A stretch of DNA of 64,000 bases from Mesorhizobium sp. GbtcB19 (GCF_019091085.1 NZ_JAGXJY010000003.1:62001-126000); one strand, 5' to 3'. Counted from the first letter of the stretch, positions 36,204-45,101 are shown. Translations and numbers: made by a program. Notes: generated by a model not told the origin, from the letters alone.

Positions 36204-38165
36204 TCAACGTTCGCAGCTGACGGCCGGCGTTCTGAGCGGCAGCGTCATCTTGCAGCAAGGGTAGTATCCACCCCTGTCCTGGTCGGACTTGCGGTAGAAG
36301 CAGAGCCCGACATTGACGGTGTCGCCAGGATAATGGCCGGTGATGTCGATCGTGTAGGGCTTGCCCGGGACATGCGACATGGGGGTCGAAACCCCGACGC
36401 CGGGCGTCCTGGACTGTGCCTTGATCGAATCGCCGCCAAAGCCGGCATGGTCATGGAGATAGAGTTCGGCCTGAAGCCCGCGCGGCGTGCAGTAGTAATG
36501 CACGTCCTCGATATCCACGCAGGGCGGCAGGTTGCCGGGCGGTGGGAAGTCCGGCGGATAGAACGGAGGCAGGTAGCCACCGGGGATTTCCTCATAATAG
36601 CCGGCGCGGCCCTCGCAGGGGCGCCAGACCCGAACGTCGCCGACATGGCCTTCGACTTCGGGGTCTTCGAAGAAACCGTCGAAATCGACGAACCAGGAGC
36701 CGAAAGGCGGCACGTTGGCCGGTTTGACCAGCGCGCTCGGCGTCAGCTGCACGCCATGCACCGCCAGCGGCCCGCCGGCGGCGAGCTTCTCGGCAAGTTC
36801 TGGATTGTCGCGCAGCTTGTCACCGGTGTTGACGACGGTGTCGGTGCAGACCGAGGTATCGATATTGCCCTCGGCGTCATAGCCATATTGCAGGTCGACG
36901 CCGCCGGCCGACTGACGGTTGCCTTGCGGGAAGCCGACCGCATACTCCTGCGGCACCTCGACCCAGACAGACTCCGTCGCCGGATCATCCGGGTCCTCGC
37001 GCCAGTAGCGGATCAGCTCGCCTTTGCCGGAATCGGCGAAGCGGCTGTAATCGTAGCGGTTTTCGACCGGGCCACGCTGGGCGAGATACATGAAGCCCTT
37101 GTTGTCGAAGGCGATGTCGGTGACGGCGTAGTCCTTGTCGGCCTTGACCGTCAGTTCCCAGCGCGGATCGCCGGCGAATGTGCCGTCGCGCGCAATACCG
37201 ACCGACCAGATCTCGGATTTCTCGCCGACCGAATAATAGAGCCGGCCACCGTGATAGGAGACCGCCCAGACGCGGCGTTCGTCCTGCGTGTAGCCCCAGG
37301 TCTCGGCGTCTTCGGTGTCGAAGGCCGCGCCCTGGATGTCCATGACGGCGCCGTCGTCGGCAACGGGGCTAAGCCCATGCGCCGGACGCCCGGCAACGCC
37401 ATGGTCGAACGTGTCGATCAGATGGCCGTTAGCGTCGATGCGGTGGATCAGGCCGGTGTCGAGGTCGGACGCGAAGAACTGGCGGTGGATCGGGTCGAAG
37501 GCGAGGTTGCCGATGCCCGGCCCACTGTTGGTGTCGATGTCGGCGAATTTGGAGACCGCACCGGTGATGCCGTCGATCTTCCAGATCGTGCCCGGACCGC
37601 CGCCATTCTCGGTGCCGAACTGGCCGTCCATGAATGCCGCACCCGCGGTGCCGCGGCGCTGCCGCTCCGCACGTCCGTCGCTGTCGGCGTCCGGCGTCAC
37701 GATCTCGACGCCGTGCAGCGAGGTCGCGGCGGCATAGAGGTTGGGAATGCCCGACGGTACGCCGTCGCGCACGCCATCGTCATAGGTCAGGCCGAACACC
37801 TCGCCGATCTGCCCGGCGCTCACTTCGAAGGGCGGCGGGGTGTTGACCAGTTGGCCCGACGCCGGGCCGCCGAGATGCGAGACGTCGAAAATGCGCAAGG
37901 ATGCGCGCGACGTGTCGATGAAGGTTTCGTCGACCGGGTCGACGCCGGGCGGCAGGCCTTCGTCGAAACCGGGAATGACGGTGCCAGGGAAGCCAGTAAC
38001 CGCCATCGAGCCCGGATAGATGATCTGAGTTTCCTGCGCTTTCGCCACGCCGCCGAGCCAGAGGCCGGCGGACAGCGCCAGGGCCAGGATCCCGCTGCTT
38101 GTGGTGATTGCGCGGCGCAAACGGCCGCCGTGAGAACGCAGGAGCGCGCCGCGAACGCCAGACAT
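36204..38165 (-). CDS. Secreted beta-propeller-like protein
   Basis: A 653-residue exported protein of unknown function. The N-terminus has a basic region and a hydrophobic stretch ending AKA (about residue 43), a signal peptide. The middle (about 60-400) has repeated blade-like units (TIWKIDGITGAVSKFADI, GIGNLAFDPIHRQFFASDL, VWAVSYHGGRLYYSVGE), suggesting an NHL- or PQQ-like propeller. A proline- and tyrosine-rich stretch follows, then a C-terminal module (548-650) with PCC that is shared with the next gene. ATG 38165 has GGGGAG just upstream; the longer frame is not supported. It lies 11 bases before the 1289-residue gene and is co-transcribed with it. Confidence 0.82.
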   Translation of the reverse strand: MSGVRGALLRSHGGRLRRAITTSSGILALALSAGLWLGGVAKAQETQIIYPGSMAVTGFPGTVIPGFDEGLPPGVDPVDETFIDTSRASLRIFDVSHLGGPASGQLVNTPPPFEVSAGQIGEVFGLTYDDGVRDGVPSGIPNLYAAATSLHGVEIVTPDADSDGRAERQRRGTAGAAFMDGQFGTENGGGPGTIWKIDGITGAVSKFADIDTNSGPGIGNLAFDPIHRQFFASDLDTGLIHRIDANGHLIDTFDHGVAGRPAHGLSPVADDGAVMDIQGAAFDTEDAETWGYTQDERRVWAVSYHGGRLYYSVGEKSEIWSVGIARDGTFAGDPRWELTVKADKDYAVTDIAFDNKGFMYLAQRGPVENRYDYSRFADSGKGELIRYWREDPDDPATESVWVEVPQEYAVGFPQGNRQSAGGVDLQYGYDAEGNIDTSVCTDTVVNTGDKLRDNPELAEKLAAGGPLAVHGVQLTPSALVKPANVPPFGSWFVDFDGFFEDPEVEGHVGDVRVWRPCEGRAGYYEEIPGGYLPPFYPPDFPPPGNLPPCVDIEDVHYYCTPRGLQAELYLHDHAGFGGDSIKAQSRTPGVGVSTPMSHVPGKPYTIDITGHYPGDTVNVGLCFYRKSDQDRGGYYPCCKMTLPLRTPAVSCER

Positions 38166-38280
38166 TGAACTCCCCCCGAAGCCGCTGGGAGAAACGTCCG
38201 TTCTTGCCGCGCCAACCAGGGCAAGGCGCGGCGTTGCGGCACGTTCTTCCCCGATCGAATTGTCTGCTTTCCTCTGCGTG

Positions 38281-38309
38281 ACGATACGCCTGCTCCTGGG
38301 TAGGGTCAA
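38281..38309 (-). promoter_or_regulatory. Sigma-70-like promoter of the secreted-protein operon
   Basis: On the minus strand TTGACC (38309-38304) and TATCGT (38286-38281) are separated by 17 bases, a good housekeeping-type promoter. The start codon is about 115 bases downstream, giving a leader of roughly 108 bases. Confidence 0.55.
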
Positions 38310-38615
38310 CGGAATCAGCCGAAAGCCCAGCGCGTCGACCCCTTCCCGAAGGCGGTGATCGCGCTGGGCTCCCGTTGCTCCCGGAGACCGCGAAGTCTCT
38401 GGGTTTCTGGTCATGGCGGCTTTCCCTTTCCGGGCCGCACCATTGCGGCGCCTGGCCGTCAGTCGCGGGCCGGAGCGGAAAGGTTCATCGAAAGCGACGG
38501 CTGGAACTGTTCGCCATTTCACAGAAGCGGCGAACCGTCAGATTTTTCTATCCAACGCATGTCGCCCAGAACTGTGCCGCGGTTATGGGACAACGACATG
38601 CAGCAAAACAAAGAC

Positions 38616-38658
38616 TTAAAGCGAGTCGCCTGAACCCGCTTCAGGCGACGCGCTTTAA
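38616..38658. repeat. 43-bp palindrome after the esterase gene
   Basis: Two 19-base arms beginning TTAAAGCG and ending CGCTTTAA flank CCCGC, with a single mismatch. It lies 66 bases beyond the esterase stop and may act as its terminator or be a further rhizobial repeat type. Confidence 0.6.
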
Positions 38659-38723
38659 CGGAAAACGCTTGACGCTTCTGCCGCCAGGGTCGCCTCAGGC
38701 AGGCTCGTTTTTCTGGCGAACGA

Positions 38724-39665
38724 TCACCAAGTGCACTCGGCTCGGCCGAGCGCCGACACCGCGTCGACGATCCGGGTAAAGCTGGCGCGTGCCCGGCCGA
38801 CAGTGTGCCGGGCTCTGAGGTAGCCGTGCACAAGGCCCGGCTCTTCGAGCCAATACGCCCGCCCGCCGGCCGCGACAATGCGGTCGCGATAGGCTTCGCC
38901 GTCGGACGACAGCGGGTCGCATTCGGCGGTGATCAGCACGGTCGGCGGCAGATTGGCGAAATCGCCATCGGCGAGCGGGTAGAGCGTGATGTCGCCGGTC
39001 CGGTCCACGCCTCCCGTGCGGATATGCTTGTAGAATTCGAGGTCGCGCACGGTCAGCATCGGCGCCTCGGAATGAGTGAGATAAGAACCCTTCGAGCGGT
39101 CGCCGCCGAGGCCGGGATAGATCAGCATCTGACCGGCCGGCTTTTTCACATGGCCGCGCGTCGCATGCGCGACCGCGGCGCAGAGATTGCCGCCGGCGCT
39201 GTCGCCGCAAAGCAAGACGGGGCGGTCATAGGTTCTGGCGGCCCACTCGAAGGCGCCCAAAGCGTCGTCGAAGGCCGCGGGATGCAGATGCTCCGGCGCC
39301 AGCCGGTAGTCGACCGAAACCACCTCGTAGCCGGTGCGGGCGCAAAGCTCGGCGCAGACATCGTCATGGCTGTCCAGCCCGCCAAGGATGAAGCCGCCGC
39401 CATGGATGTAGAGCACCATGGCGGTGTTGTCCGGGGTCGCGTTGCGGTAGATGCGGATCGGAATGCTGTTGGTTGGCGCGGCAATGGCGGTGGTTTCCGC
39501 CGTCACCGCTTGCGGATAGCCGGCAAAGAACTCGCGACACATCCGGTCGTAGATCGCGCGCTGCTCTTCGATCGTGTAGTCGATCGTATCAGGCGGATAG
39601 TAGGAGTTGGTCTTCTCGATGAAGGCCCACGTCTCGGCGTCGATGAGTGTTTTGTAGTCGGTCAT
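38724..39665 (-). CDS. Alpha/beta hydrolase (HSL-type esterase)
   Basis: A 313-residue esterase of the hormone-sensitive lipase family. The oxyanion loop is HGGGF (88-92), the nucleophile is Ser156 in GDSAGG, and Asp250 (ECDPL) and His280 (LVHGYL) complete the triad. There is no signal peptide, so it acts in the cytoplasm. ATG 39665 is chosen because the frame upstream runs into the repeat element. It lies beyond that element at the end of the carnitine operon and could hydrolyse acylcarnitine or another ester, but its link to the pathway is only positional. Confidence 0.88.
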   Translation of the reverse strand: MTDYKTLIDAETWAFIEKTNSYYPPDTIDYTIEEQRAIYDRMCREFFAGYPQAVTAETTAIAAPTNSIPIRIYRNATPDNTAMVLYIHGGGFILGGLDSHDDVCAELCARTGYEVVSVDYRLAPEHLHPAAFDDALGAFEWAARTYDRPVLLCGDSAGGNLCAAVAHATRGHVKKPAGQMLIYPGLGGDRSKGSYLTHSEAPMLTVRDLEFYKHIRTGGVDRTGDITLYPLADGDFANLPPTVLITAECDPLSSDGEAYRDRIVAAGGRAYWLEEPGLVHGYLRARHTVGRARASFTRIVDAVSALGRAECTW

Positions 39666-39699
39666 GCTTGCTGCGTCGATTGGAGAGGTCGAGCCCGGG

Positions 39700-39858
39700 C
39701 ACCCCCCTCTGGCCTGCCGGCCATCTCCCCCGCAAGGGGGGAGATTGGCAGCGTCGGGCTCGGCGCCCTTCTTGCAGCGTGGGAGATTGGCGAAAGCCTT
39801 CGCGACATCCAATCTCCCCCCTTGCGGGGGAGATGCCCGGCAGGGCAGAGGGGGGTGT
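39700..39858. repeat. Rhizobial intergenic palindromic element, copy 4
   Basis: Arms CCCCCCTCTGGCCTGCCGG and near-complement with internal CTCCCCC hairpins, between the co-directional enoyl-CoA hydratase and esterase genes, where it occupies most of the 217-base gap. Confidence 0.9.
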
Positions 39859-39882
39859 GAAGGAACGCCATCGTCTGCGAGA

Positions 39883-40665
39883 CTATCGTCCCTTCCACAC
39901 CGGGTCGCGCTTTTCCGCAAACGCCCGGAACCCTTCCATATTGTCCTCCGACCCATAGAGCGTGTCGACCGTCGGCAGCTGCCGGCGCGTCACCTTGTTC
40001 ATCGCCTCCTGGAAGGTCAGCGCCTCGGCCACCCGCGCCGTCTCCTTGATCGAGGCGAACACCAGCGGCGGGCCGCTGGCCAAAAGCCGCGCGATCTCCC
40101 AGACGCGCTCCTCGAGCTTCTCCTTCGGCAGCACCTCGTTGACCAGGCCCCAGCGATGCGCTTCCGCCACATCCATCCAGCGGCCGGTGAACAGAAGGTC
40201 CATGGCGATGTGGTAGGGGATGCGCTTCGGCAGCTTGATTGTCGCTGCGTCGGCCAGCGTGCCGGCGCGGATCTCGGGCAGCGCGAAGGAGGAATGGTCC
40301 GAAGCGTAGATGAGGTCGCAGGACAGCGCCAGCTCGAAGCCGCCACCCACCGCCATGCCGTTGACGCAGGCGATCACCGGCTTGTTGAGATCGCGCAGTT
40401 CCTGCAGCCCGGCAAAGCCGCCGACGCCATAGTCGCCGTCGACCGCGTCGCCGGCCGCGGCCGCCTTCAGGTCCCAGCCGGCGCTGAAGAACTTGTCGCC
40501 GGCCGTCTTGACGATGGCGACGCGCAAGTCAGGATCGTCGCGGAACGCCTTGAAGGTCTCCCCCATCAGCCGCGACGTCTTCAGGTCGATGGCATTGGCC
40601 TTCGGCCGGTCGAGCGTGACCTCGAGGATCGCGCCCTCGCGGCGGGTGGTGATGACGTCAGCCAT
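39883..40665 (-). CDS. Enoyl-CoA hydratase family, probable carnitinyl-CoA dehydratase
   Basis: A 260-residue crotonase-fold protein. Glu111 (GGGFELALSCDL) and Glu131 (ALPEIRAGTLADA) stand at the positions of the catalytic acids in E. coli CaiD, and FFSAGWDLKAAA near 60-70 is a CaiD-like substrate loop. CaiD interconverts L-carnitinyl-CoA and crotonobetainyl-CoA. The ATG overlaps the acyl-CoA synthetase stop by 8 bases. With an acyl-CoA dehydrogenase and a CoA ligase in the same operon, it completes a set able to move between gamma-butyrobetaine, crotonobetaine and carnitine as CoA esters. General enoyl-CoA hydration is the alternative. Confidence 0.85.
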   Translation of the reverse strand: MADVITTRREGAILEVTLDRPKANAIDLKTSRLMGETFKAFRDDPDLRVAIVKTAGDKFFSAGWDLKAAAAGDAVDGDYGVGGFAGLQELRDLNKPVIACVNGMAVGGGFELALSCDLIYASDHSSFALPEIRAGTLADAATIKLPKRIPYHIAMDLLFTGRWMDVAEAHRWGLVNEVLPKEKLEERVWEIARLLASGPPLVFASIKETARVAEALTFQEAMNKVTRRQLPTVDTLYGSEDNMEGFRAFAEKRDPVWKGR

Positions 40666-42742
40666 TCTTCTTCTCTCCAAGCACCAGCAGGGCATCCGCG
40701 ATCCACGCGCCCTTCCCCTGGGCGCAGACGATCAGCGGGTTGATGTCGAGTTCCTCGATCTCGCCTTCGTTCTTCTGGACGAAGTCGGCAATGCCGGCGA
40801 TGGCATCGATGGCGGCAGCGACATCGGCCTTCGGCCGGCCCCGATAGCCTTCGAGCAGAGGATAAAGCTTGAGCCCACGCAATGCCGCCTCGATGTCGTC
40901 GCGGGTTGCCGGCAGCATCAGGGTCACGCTGTCGCGCAGAAGCTCGACCAGCACGCCGCCGGTGCCGAGCGTCATCACCACGCCGAACATCGGATCGCGG
41001 GTGAAGCCGACGATCAGCTCGGCGACGCCGTCGCGCACCATGCGCTCGGCATAGAGCCCGGTGCCGAGCGGCAAGAGGTCATGCGCGGCGGCGCTGACGG
41101 ATTCGGCATCCTTGAGGTTCAGCCTGACGGCGCCGACTTCCGACTTGTGCGTTACGCCGAGCGCCTTCAGCGCCACCGGGAAGCCCAGCGTCATCGACGA
41201 GATCACTGCCTCGACCGCGTTGGAGCCACGTTCGCCTTTCGGCACCGGCAGCCCGGCCTTGATCAGCCTGTCCTTGGCCTCCGCCTCATCGGGCGTCACG
41301 CGCCTGGCTTCCGACGCTCCCGCCGCGGTGGTGTCGACCGGCTGCGCCTGCGGTTCAGCCCAGGCCCAGCCGATGAAGGCTGCGGCTCCGGCGGCGTCCA
41401 TGGCTTCGGAAATGCCGAACAACGGCACCATGCCGCGCGCCATCAGGCCAGCGGTGTATTCCTCGGGCAGGTTCTCCGGCAGCGAGGAGACGATCGCGCC
41501 TTGCGCCTTGTTGGTCTTGAGCGCCGCCTCGAAGGCGCGCAGCGTCGCCCACCAGTCGACGTCGGAGCAGCGGTCGGGACGCGGGAAGTCGAGCACCAGC
41601 ATGTTGAGGTCGAAGCCGCCCGACACCATGGCGGTGAAGGTGGCGGTCATCGCCGGCTCGTTGTTCCAGATGAAGGTGTGGTAGTCGAGCGGATTGGCGA
41701 CCGCGACCAGCGGTCCGAGCGTTGATTTCACATGGGCACGGTGTTTTTCGGTAAGCGTCGGGAAATGCACCCAGCGCCCCTCGGCGCTGTCGGCCATCAC
41801 GGAAGCCTCGCCGCCCGAGCAGCTCATCGACGAGAGCTTGTAGCCGGGCAGCGGTCCGGTGATGTGGAGCAGCTTCAGCGCCTCGATGAAGGCGGGAATG
41901 GAATCGACGCGCGCGATGCCGAGGCGCTTCAGGAAGGCGCCGGAGGCGGCGTCCGAGCCGGCCAGCGATGCGGTGTGCGACACCGTCGCCTGCCGCGCCT
42001 GTTCGGACCGCCCGACCTTCATGGCGATGATCGGCTTCTTCAGCTCGCGTGCCCGCGCCGCCAGCCTCTCGAAGCCGGCTACCGAGTCGAACGCCTCGAT
42101 ATGCATGCCGAGCGAGGTGACGCGCTCGTCCTCGATCAGGCCCAGCGCCATTTCGGAGAGGCCGGTCTGCGCCTGGTTGCCGGCCGTCATCAGGAAGGCG
42201 ATCGGCAGGCCGCGCTTCTGCATCGTCATGTTGATGGCGATGTTGGAAGATTGCGTGATGATGGCCACGCCCTTGCCGCCCTCGGGCAGCCGAATGCCGC
42301 CATGCTGGTCGGGCCACAACAGCGCGCCGTCGGCATAGTTGATCAGGCCATAGCAGTTCGGCCCGATGATCGGCATCTCACCGGCCGCGGCGACGAGCTC
42401 CGCCTGCAGCCGCTCGCCATCCTCGTCATAGGCCTCGGTCTCGAGGAAGCCCGCCGCGAAGCAGACGGCGCCGCCGGCGCCGCGCTCGGCGAGCGCCTTG
42501 ACCACCTCGATGGTGAGATGGCGGTTGACGCCGACAAAGGCGGCGTCCGGCGCGCCCGGGAGGTCGGCGACGGAGCGGTAGGCCTTGCGGCCGGCGACCT
42601 CGTCCTTGGTCGGATGCACTGGCCAGATTTCGCCGGCAAAGCCCATCTTGATCGACTGCGCCACGACGGCGGCGGCCTGCGCCCCGCCGAACACGGCGAT
42701 CGATTTCGGGCGCAGGAGACGTTCGAGTTTATGCATGGCCAT
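40658..42742 (-). CDS. NDP-forming acyl-CoA synthetase
   Basis: A 694-residue acetate--CoA ligase family protein of the NDP-forming type, related to succinyl-CoA synthetase and archaeal Acd, not to AMP-forming ligases. The N-terminal CoA-binding domain (IAVFGGAQAAAVV), a central ligase domain with SHTASLAGSD, whose His is the phosphohistidine position, and a C-terminal ATP-grasp domain (from about 485; ELIVGFTRDPMFG, DINPLIV) are all present. It overlaps the dehydratase gene and lies in the carnitine operon, so it probably activates a trimethylammonium acid such as gamma-butyrobetaine, crotonobetaine or carnitine. It could instead recover energy from a CoA ester. Confidence 0.88.
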   Translation of the reverse strand: MAMHKLERLLRPKSIAVFGGAQAAAVVAQSIKMGFAGEIWPVHPTKDEVAGRKAYRSVADLPGAPDAAFVGVNRHLTIEVVKALAERGAGGAVCFAAGFLETEAYDEDGERLQAELVAAAGEMPIIGPNCYGLINYADGALLWPDQHGGIRLPEGGKGVAIITQSSNIAINMTMQKRGLPIAFLMTAGNQAQTGLSEMALGLIEDERVTSLGMHIEAFDSVAGFERLAARARELKKPIIAMKVGRSEQARQATVSHTASLAGSDAASGAFLKRLGIARVDSIPAFIEALKLLHITGPLPGYKLSSMSCSGGEASVMADSAEGRWVHFPTLTEKHRAHVKSTLGPLVAVANPLDYHTFIWNNEPAMTATFTAMVSGGFDLNMLVLDFPRPDRCSDVDWWATLRAFEAALKTNKAQGAIVSSLPENLPEEYTAGLMARGMVPLFGISEAMDAAGAAAFIGWAWAEPQAQPVDTTAAGASEARRVTPDEAEAKDRLIKAGLPVPKGERGSNAVEAVISSMTLGFPVALKALGVTHKSEVGAVRLNLKDAESVSAAAHDLLPLGTGLYAERMVRDGVAELIVGFTRDPMFGVVMTLGTGGVLVELLRDSVTLMLPATRDDIEAALRGLKLYPLLEGYRGRPKADVAAAIDAIAGIADFVQKNEGEIEELDINPLIVCAQGKGAWIADALLVLGEKKNG

Positions 42743-42752
42743 CTTTTCGTTT

Positions 42753-42801
42753 GAGCATGATCCTGTCCAAAGCCGGATCCTGGCTTTGGCCCATCATGCT
42801 C
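42753..42801. repeat. Rhizobial 49-bp palindrome between the synthetase and dehydrogenase genes
   Basis: GAGCATGATCC and its counterpart CATCATGCTC bracket CCAAAGCC/GGCTTTGG pairs. It is related to the palindrome inside murQ and fills nearly the whole 58-base gap within the carnitine operon. Confidence 0.8.
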
Positions 42802-43964
42802 TAAGCTCCGAACGGACGCAGCAACGCCCGCGAAATAATATGTCGCTGAATCTCCGACGTGCCTTCCCAGATGCGCTCGACGCGGGCGTCGCGCCAGATG
42901 CGCTCCAGCGGCAGGTCGTCCATCAGCCCCATGCCGCCATGGATCTGGATCGCTTCGTCGGCGACATAGGCCAGCATTTCGGTGGCCTTCAGCTTGGCCA
43001 TCGCCATGTCCTGATCGGTGACGGTGCCCTGATCGTACTTCCAGCCGGCTTCGAACACCATCAGGTCGGCGGCCTTCAGTTCCGTCGCCATGTCGGCGAG
43101 CTTGAACGAAACGCCCTGGAACTTGCCGATCTGCTGGCCGAACTGCTGGCGCTGCGCGGCATATTCAATGGCATGCGACAGCGCCCGCTCGGCGCGGCCG
43201 AGGCAGGTTGCGCCGACCTGCAGGCGTGTCGCGCCAAGCCAGGAGTTGGCGACATCAAAACCCTTGTGCACTTCGCCGAGCACCTGGGAGGCCGGCAGCC
43301 GGCAGTCGTCGAATTCGAGGATCGAGTTGGTGTAGCCGCGATGCGAGACATTGCGGTAGCCGTCGCGCACCGAAAAACCCTTGGTGCCCTTGTCGACGAA
43401 GAAGGCGGTGATCTTCTTGCGTTTGCCGCGCGGCGAATCCTCTTCGCCCGAGGCCATGAAGACAATCGCAAAGTCGGCTATGTCGGCGTGGCTGATAAAA
43501 TGCTTGGTGCCGTTGAGCACCCAGTCCGAGCCGTCCTGCACGGCGGTCGCCTTCATGCCGCGCAAGTCGGAACCGGCGCCGGGCTCGGTCATCGCCAGGC
43601 AGTCCCACTTCTCGCCGCGGATGCAGGGGAAGAGGTACTTTTCGCGCTGCTCCGGCGTGCCGGCGAGCAGGATGTTGGACGGCCGCGCCACGCAGGTCCA
43701 GTGCAGCGCGTAATTGGCGCGGCCAAGCTCCTTCTCATAGAGCAGCCAGCTCACCGTATCGAGGCCGGCGCCGCCGACATCGGCCGGCATGTTGGCCGCA
43801 TAAAGCCCGGCTTCGATCGCCTTGGCCTTCAGCTCGTCGATCAGCTCGCGGCGCAGCTCGCCGGTGCGCTCCACCTCGCGCTCATGCGGATAAAGCTCGT
43901 TCTCGACGAAGGCGCGCGTCGTCTCGACGATGAGTTTTTGTTCCTCGGAAAGCCCGAAATCCAT
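42801..43964 (-). CDS. Acyl-CoA dehydrogenase, probably acting on butyrobetainyl-CoA
   Basis: A 387-residue flavoprotein of the acyl-CoA dehydrogenase family. AMTEPGAGSDLRGMK is the FAD/substrate signature, and Glu367 in WEGTSEIQRH is the likely catalytic base; the length is standard. Within this operon it probably oxidises gamma-butyrobetainyl-CoA to crotonobetainyl-CoA, or reduces it as CaiA does in enterobacteria. It passes electrons to an electron-transfer flavoprotein not encoded here. It follows the carnitine dehydrogenase gene by 4 bases. A generic short-chain acyl-CoA dehydrogenase role is not excluded. Confidence 0.88.
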   Translation of the reverse strand: MDFGLSEEQKLIVETTRAFVENELYPHEREVERTGELRRELIDELKAKAIEAGLYAANMPADVGGAGLDTVSWLLYEKELGRANYALHWTCVARPSNILLAGTPEQREKYLFPCIRGEKWDCLAMTEPGAGSDLRGMKATAVQDGSDWVLNGTKHFISHADIADFAIVFMASGEEDSPRGKRKKITAFFVDKGTKGFSVRDGYRNVSHRGYTNSILEFDDCRLPASQVLGEVHKGFDVANSWLGATRLQVGATCLGRAERALSHAIEYAAQRQQFGQQIGKFQGVSFKLADMATELKAADLMVFEAGWKYDQGTVTDQDMAMAKLKATEMLAYVADEAIQIHGGMGLMDDLPLERIWRDARVERIWEGTSEIQRHIISRALLRPFGA

Positions 43965-43968
43965 CGCC

Positions 43969-45099
43969 TCAGCCCTTCTTGCCGCTCTTCTTCTTTGGCT
44001 TCTCGGTCTTCGCAGGCTTTACGGCCTTTGCCGGCTTTGCGGCCTTCTTCGCCGGCTTGGCGGTCTTGGCCTTGCCGTCTGCCTTGGCGGCCGGTTTCGC
44101 CGCCAGCTTGGCGAGCTGCTTGGTGTAGTCCTTATGCAGCGCGCCGGCGCCCCAGCCCTTGCCCTTGTTCTGCTTCGACAGCGCTTCCATGATCGCGACC
44201 AGATTGTCGTCGCGAATCTTCTCCAGCTCGCGGATCGACAGGCCATTCGCCTGCTCGTCCGACTGCGTGGCGATCAGGTCGACCAACTCGTCGTTGAACT
44301 CCGGCACGTCCATCAGCTTGGTCCACGGCCATTTCAGGCAGGGTCCGAACTGCGCCATGAAGTGGCGCATGCCGGCCTCGCCGCCGGCGACGCGGTAAAC
44401 CTGGAACATGCCCATCTGCGCCCAGCGCAGGCCGAAGGAATAGCGCATGATGTCGTCGAGTTCCTCGACGGTGCAGATGCCGTCCTTGACCAGCCACAGC
44501 GCCTCGCGCCAGGCGGCTTCGAGCAGGCGGTCGCCGACGAAGGCCTCGATCTCCTTGCGCACCACCACCGGCTTCATGCCGATCGAGGCGTAAATCTCCT
44601 TAGCGACCTCGATCGCCTCGGGGAAAGTCTGCTGGCCGCCGACAATCTCGACCAGCGGCAAGAGATAGACCGGGTTGAACGGATGGCCGACGACCAGCCG
44701 CTCCGGATGCTTCTTCATCGCCACCTGCATGTCGGTCGGCTTGATGCCGGAGGTCGAGGAGCCGACGATGGCGTTGGCCGGCGCGTGCGCGTCGATCTCG
44801 GCCAGCACCTTGTGCTTGAGGTCGAGCCGCTCCGGCACGCTTTCCTGGATGAAATCGGCATCGGCCACCGCTTCGGCGATGGTCTTGGCGAAGGTCAGCT
44901 TGCCTTCCTTGGGCAGGCCGCCGGGCAGCATCTGCTTATAGGCGCGGCGCGCGCCCTTCATCACTTCGCTGACCTTGCGCGATGCCTCGGGATCCGGATC
45001 GAAGATCGAGACATCGATGCCATTCAACAGCAGCCGCGCCACCCAGCCGGCGCCGATGACACCGCCGCCGATAGCGGCTGCCTTGTTGATGATGCTCAT
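43969..45099 (-). CDS. lcdH: L-carnitine dehydrogenase with lysine-rich C-terminal tail
   Basis: A 376-residue NAD-dependent 3-hydroxyacyl dehydrogenase-type enzyme that oxidises L-carnitine to 3-dehydrocarnitine. GGGVIGAGWVARLLLNG (11-27) with Asp34 binds NAD; SSTSGIKPTDMQ, VVGHPFNPVYLLPLVE and FGLRWAQMGMF are as in characterised carnitine dehydrogenases, which are about 320 residues. The extra C-terminus (331-376) is low-complexity: 18 of 46 residues are lysine in KPAK-like repeats, resembling histone H1. Some rhizobial homologues instead carry a thioesterase fusion at this end. It lies between the HD-domain and acyl-CoA dehydrogenase genes with gaps of 2 and 4 bases. Confidence 0.9.
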   Translation of the reverse strand: MSIINKAAAIGGGVIGAGWVARLLLNGIDVSIFDPDPEASRKVSEVMKGARRAYKQMLPGGLPKEGKLTFAKTIAEAVADADFIQESVPERLDLKHKVLAEIDAHAPANAIVGSSTSGIKPTDMQVAMKKHPERLVVGHPFNPVYLLPLVEIVGGQQTFPEAIEVAKEIYASIGMKPVVVRKEIEAFVGDRLLEAAWREALWLVKDGICTVEELDDIMRYSFGLRWAQMGMFQVYRVAGGEAGMRHFMAQFGPCLKWPWTKLMDVPEFNDELVDLIATQSDEQANGLSIRELEKIRDDNLVAIMEALSKQNKGKGWGAGALHKDYTKQLAKLAAKPAAKADGKAKTAKPAKKAAKPAKAVKPAKTEKPKKKSGKKG

Positions 45100-45101
45100 G
45101 G

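Larger units (their letters stand above)
38166..38723. other. Long intergenic region upstream of the secreted-protein operon
   Basis: These 558 bases contain the proposed promoter at 38281-38309 and a palindrome at 38616-38658. Short open frames on both strands lack ribosome sites and recognisable sequence, so I call no gene here. Confidence 0.6.

Noticed and set aside
33760..38168. Two long plus-strand frames (787 and 660 codons) opposite the secreted-protein genes
   Set aside because: They mirror the repeats of the real genes, lack signal or family motifs, and no promoter or ribosome site is seen.
38355..38633. A 92-codon plus-strand frame in the long gap upstream of the secreted-protein operon
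   Set aside because: No ribosome site, no recognisable sequence, and it runs over the proposed palindrome; codon use is unlike the genes around it.
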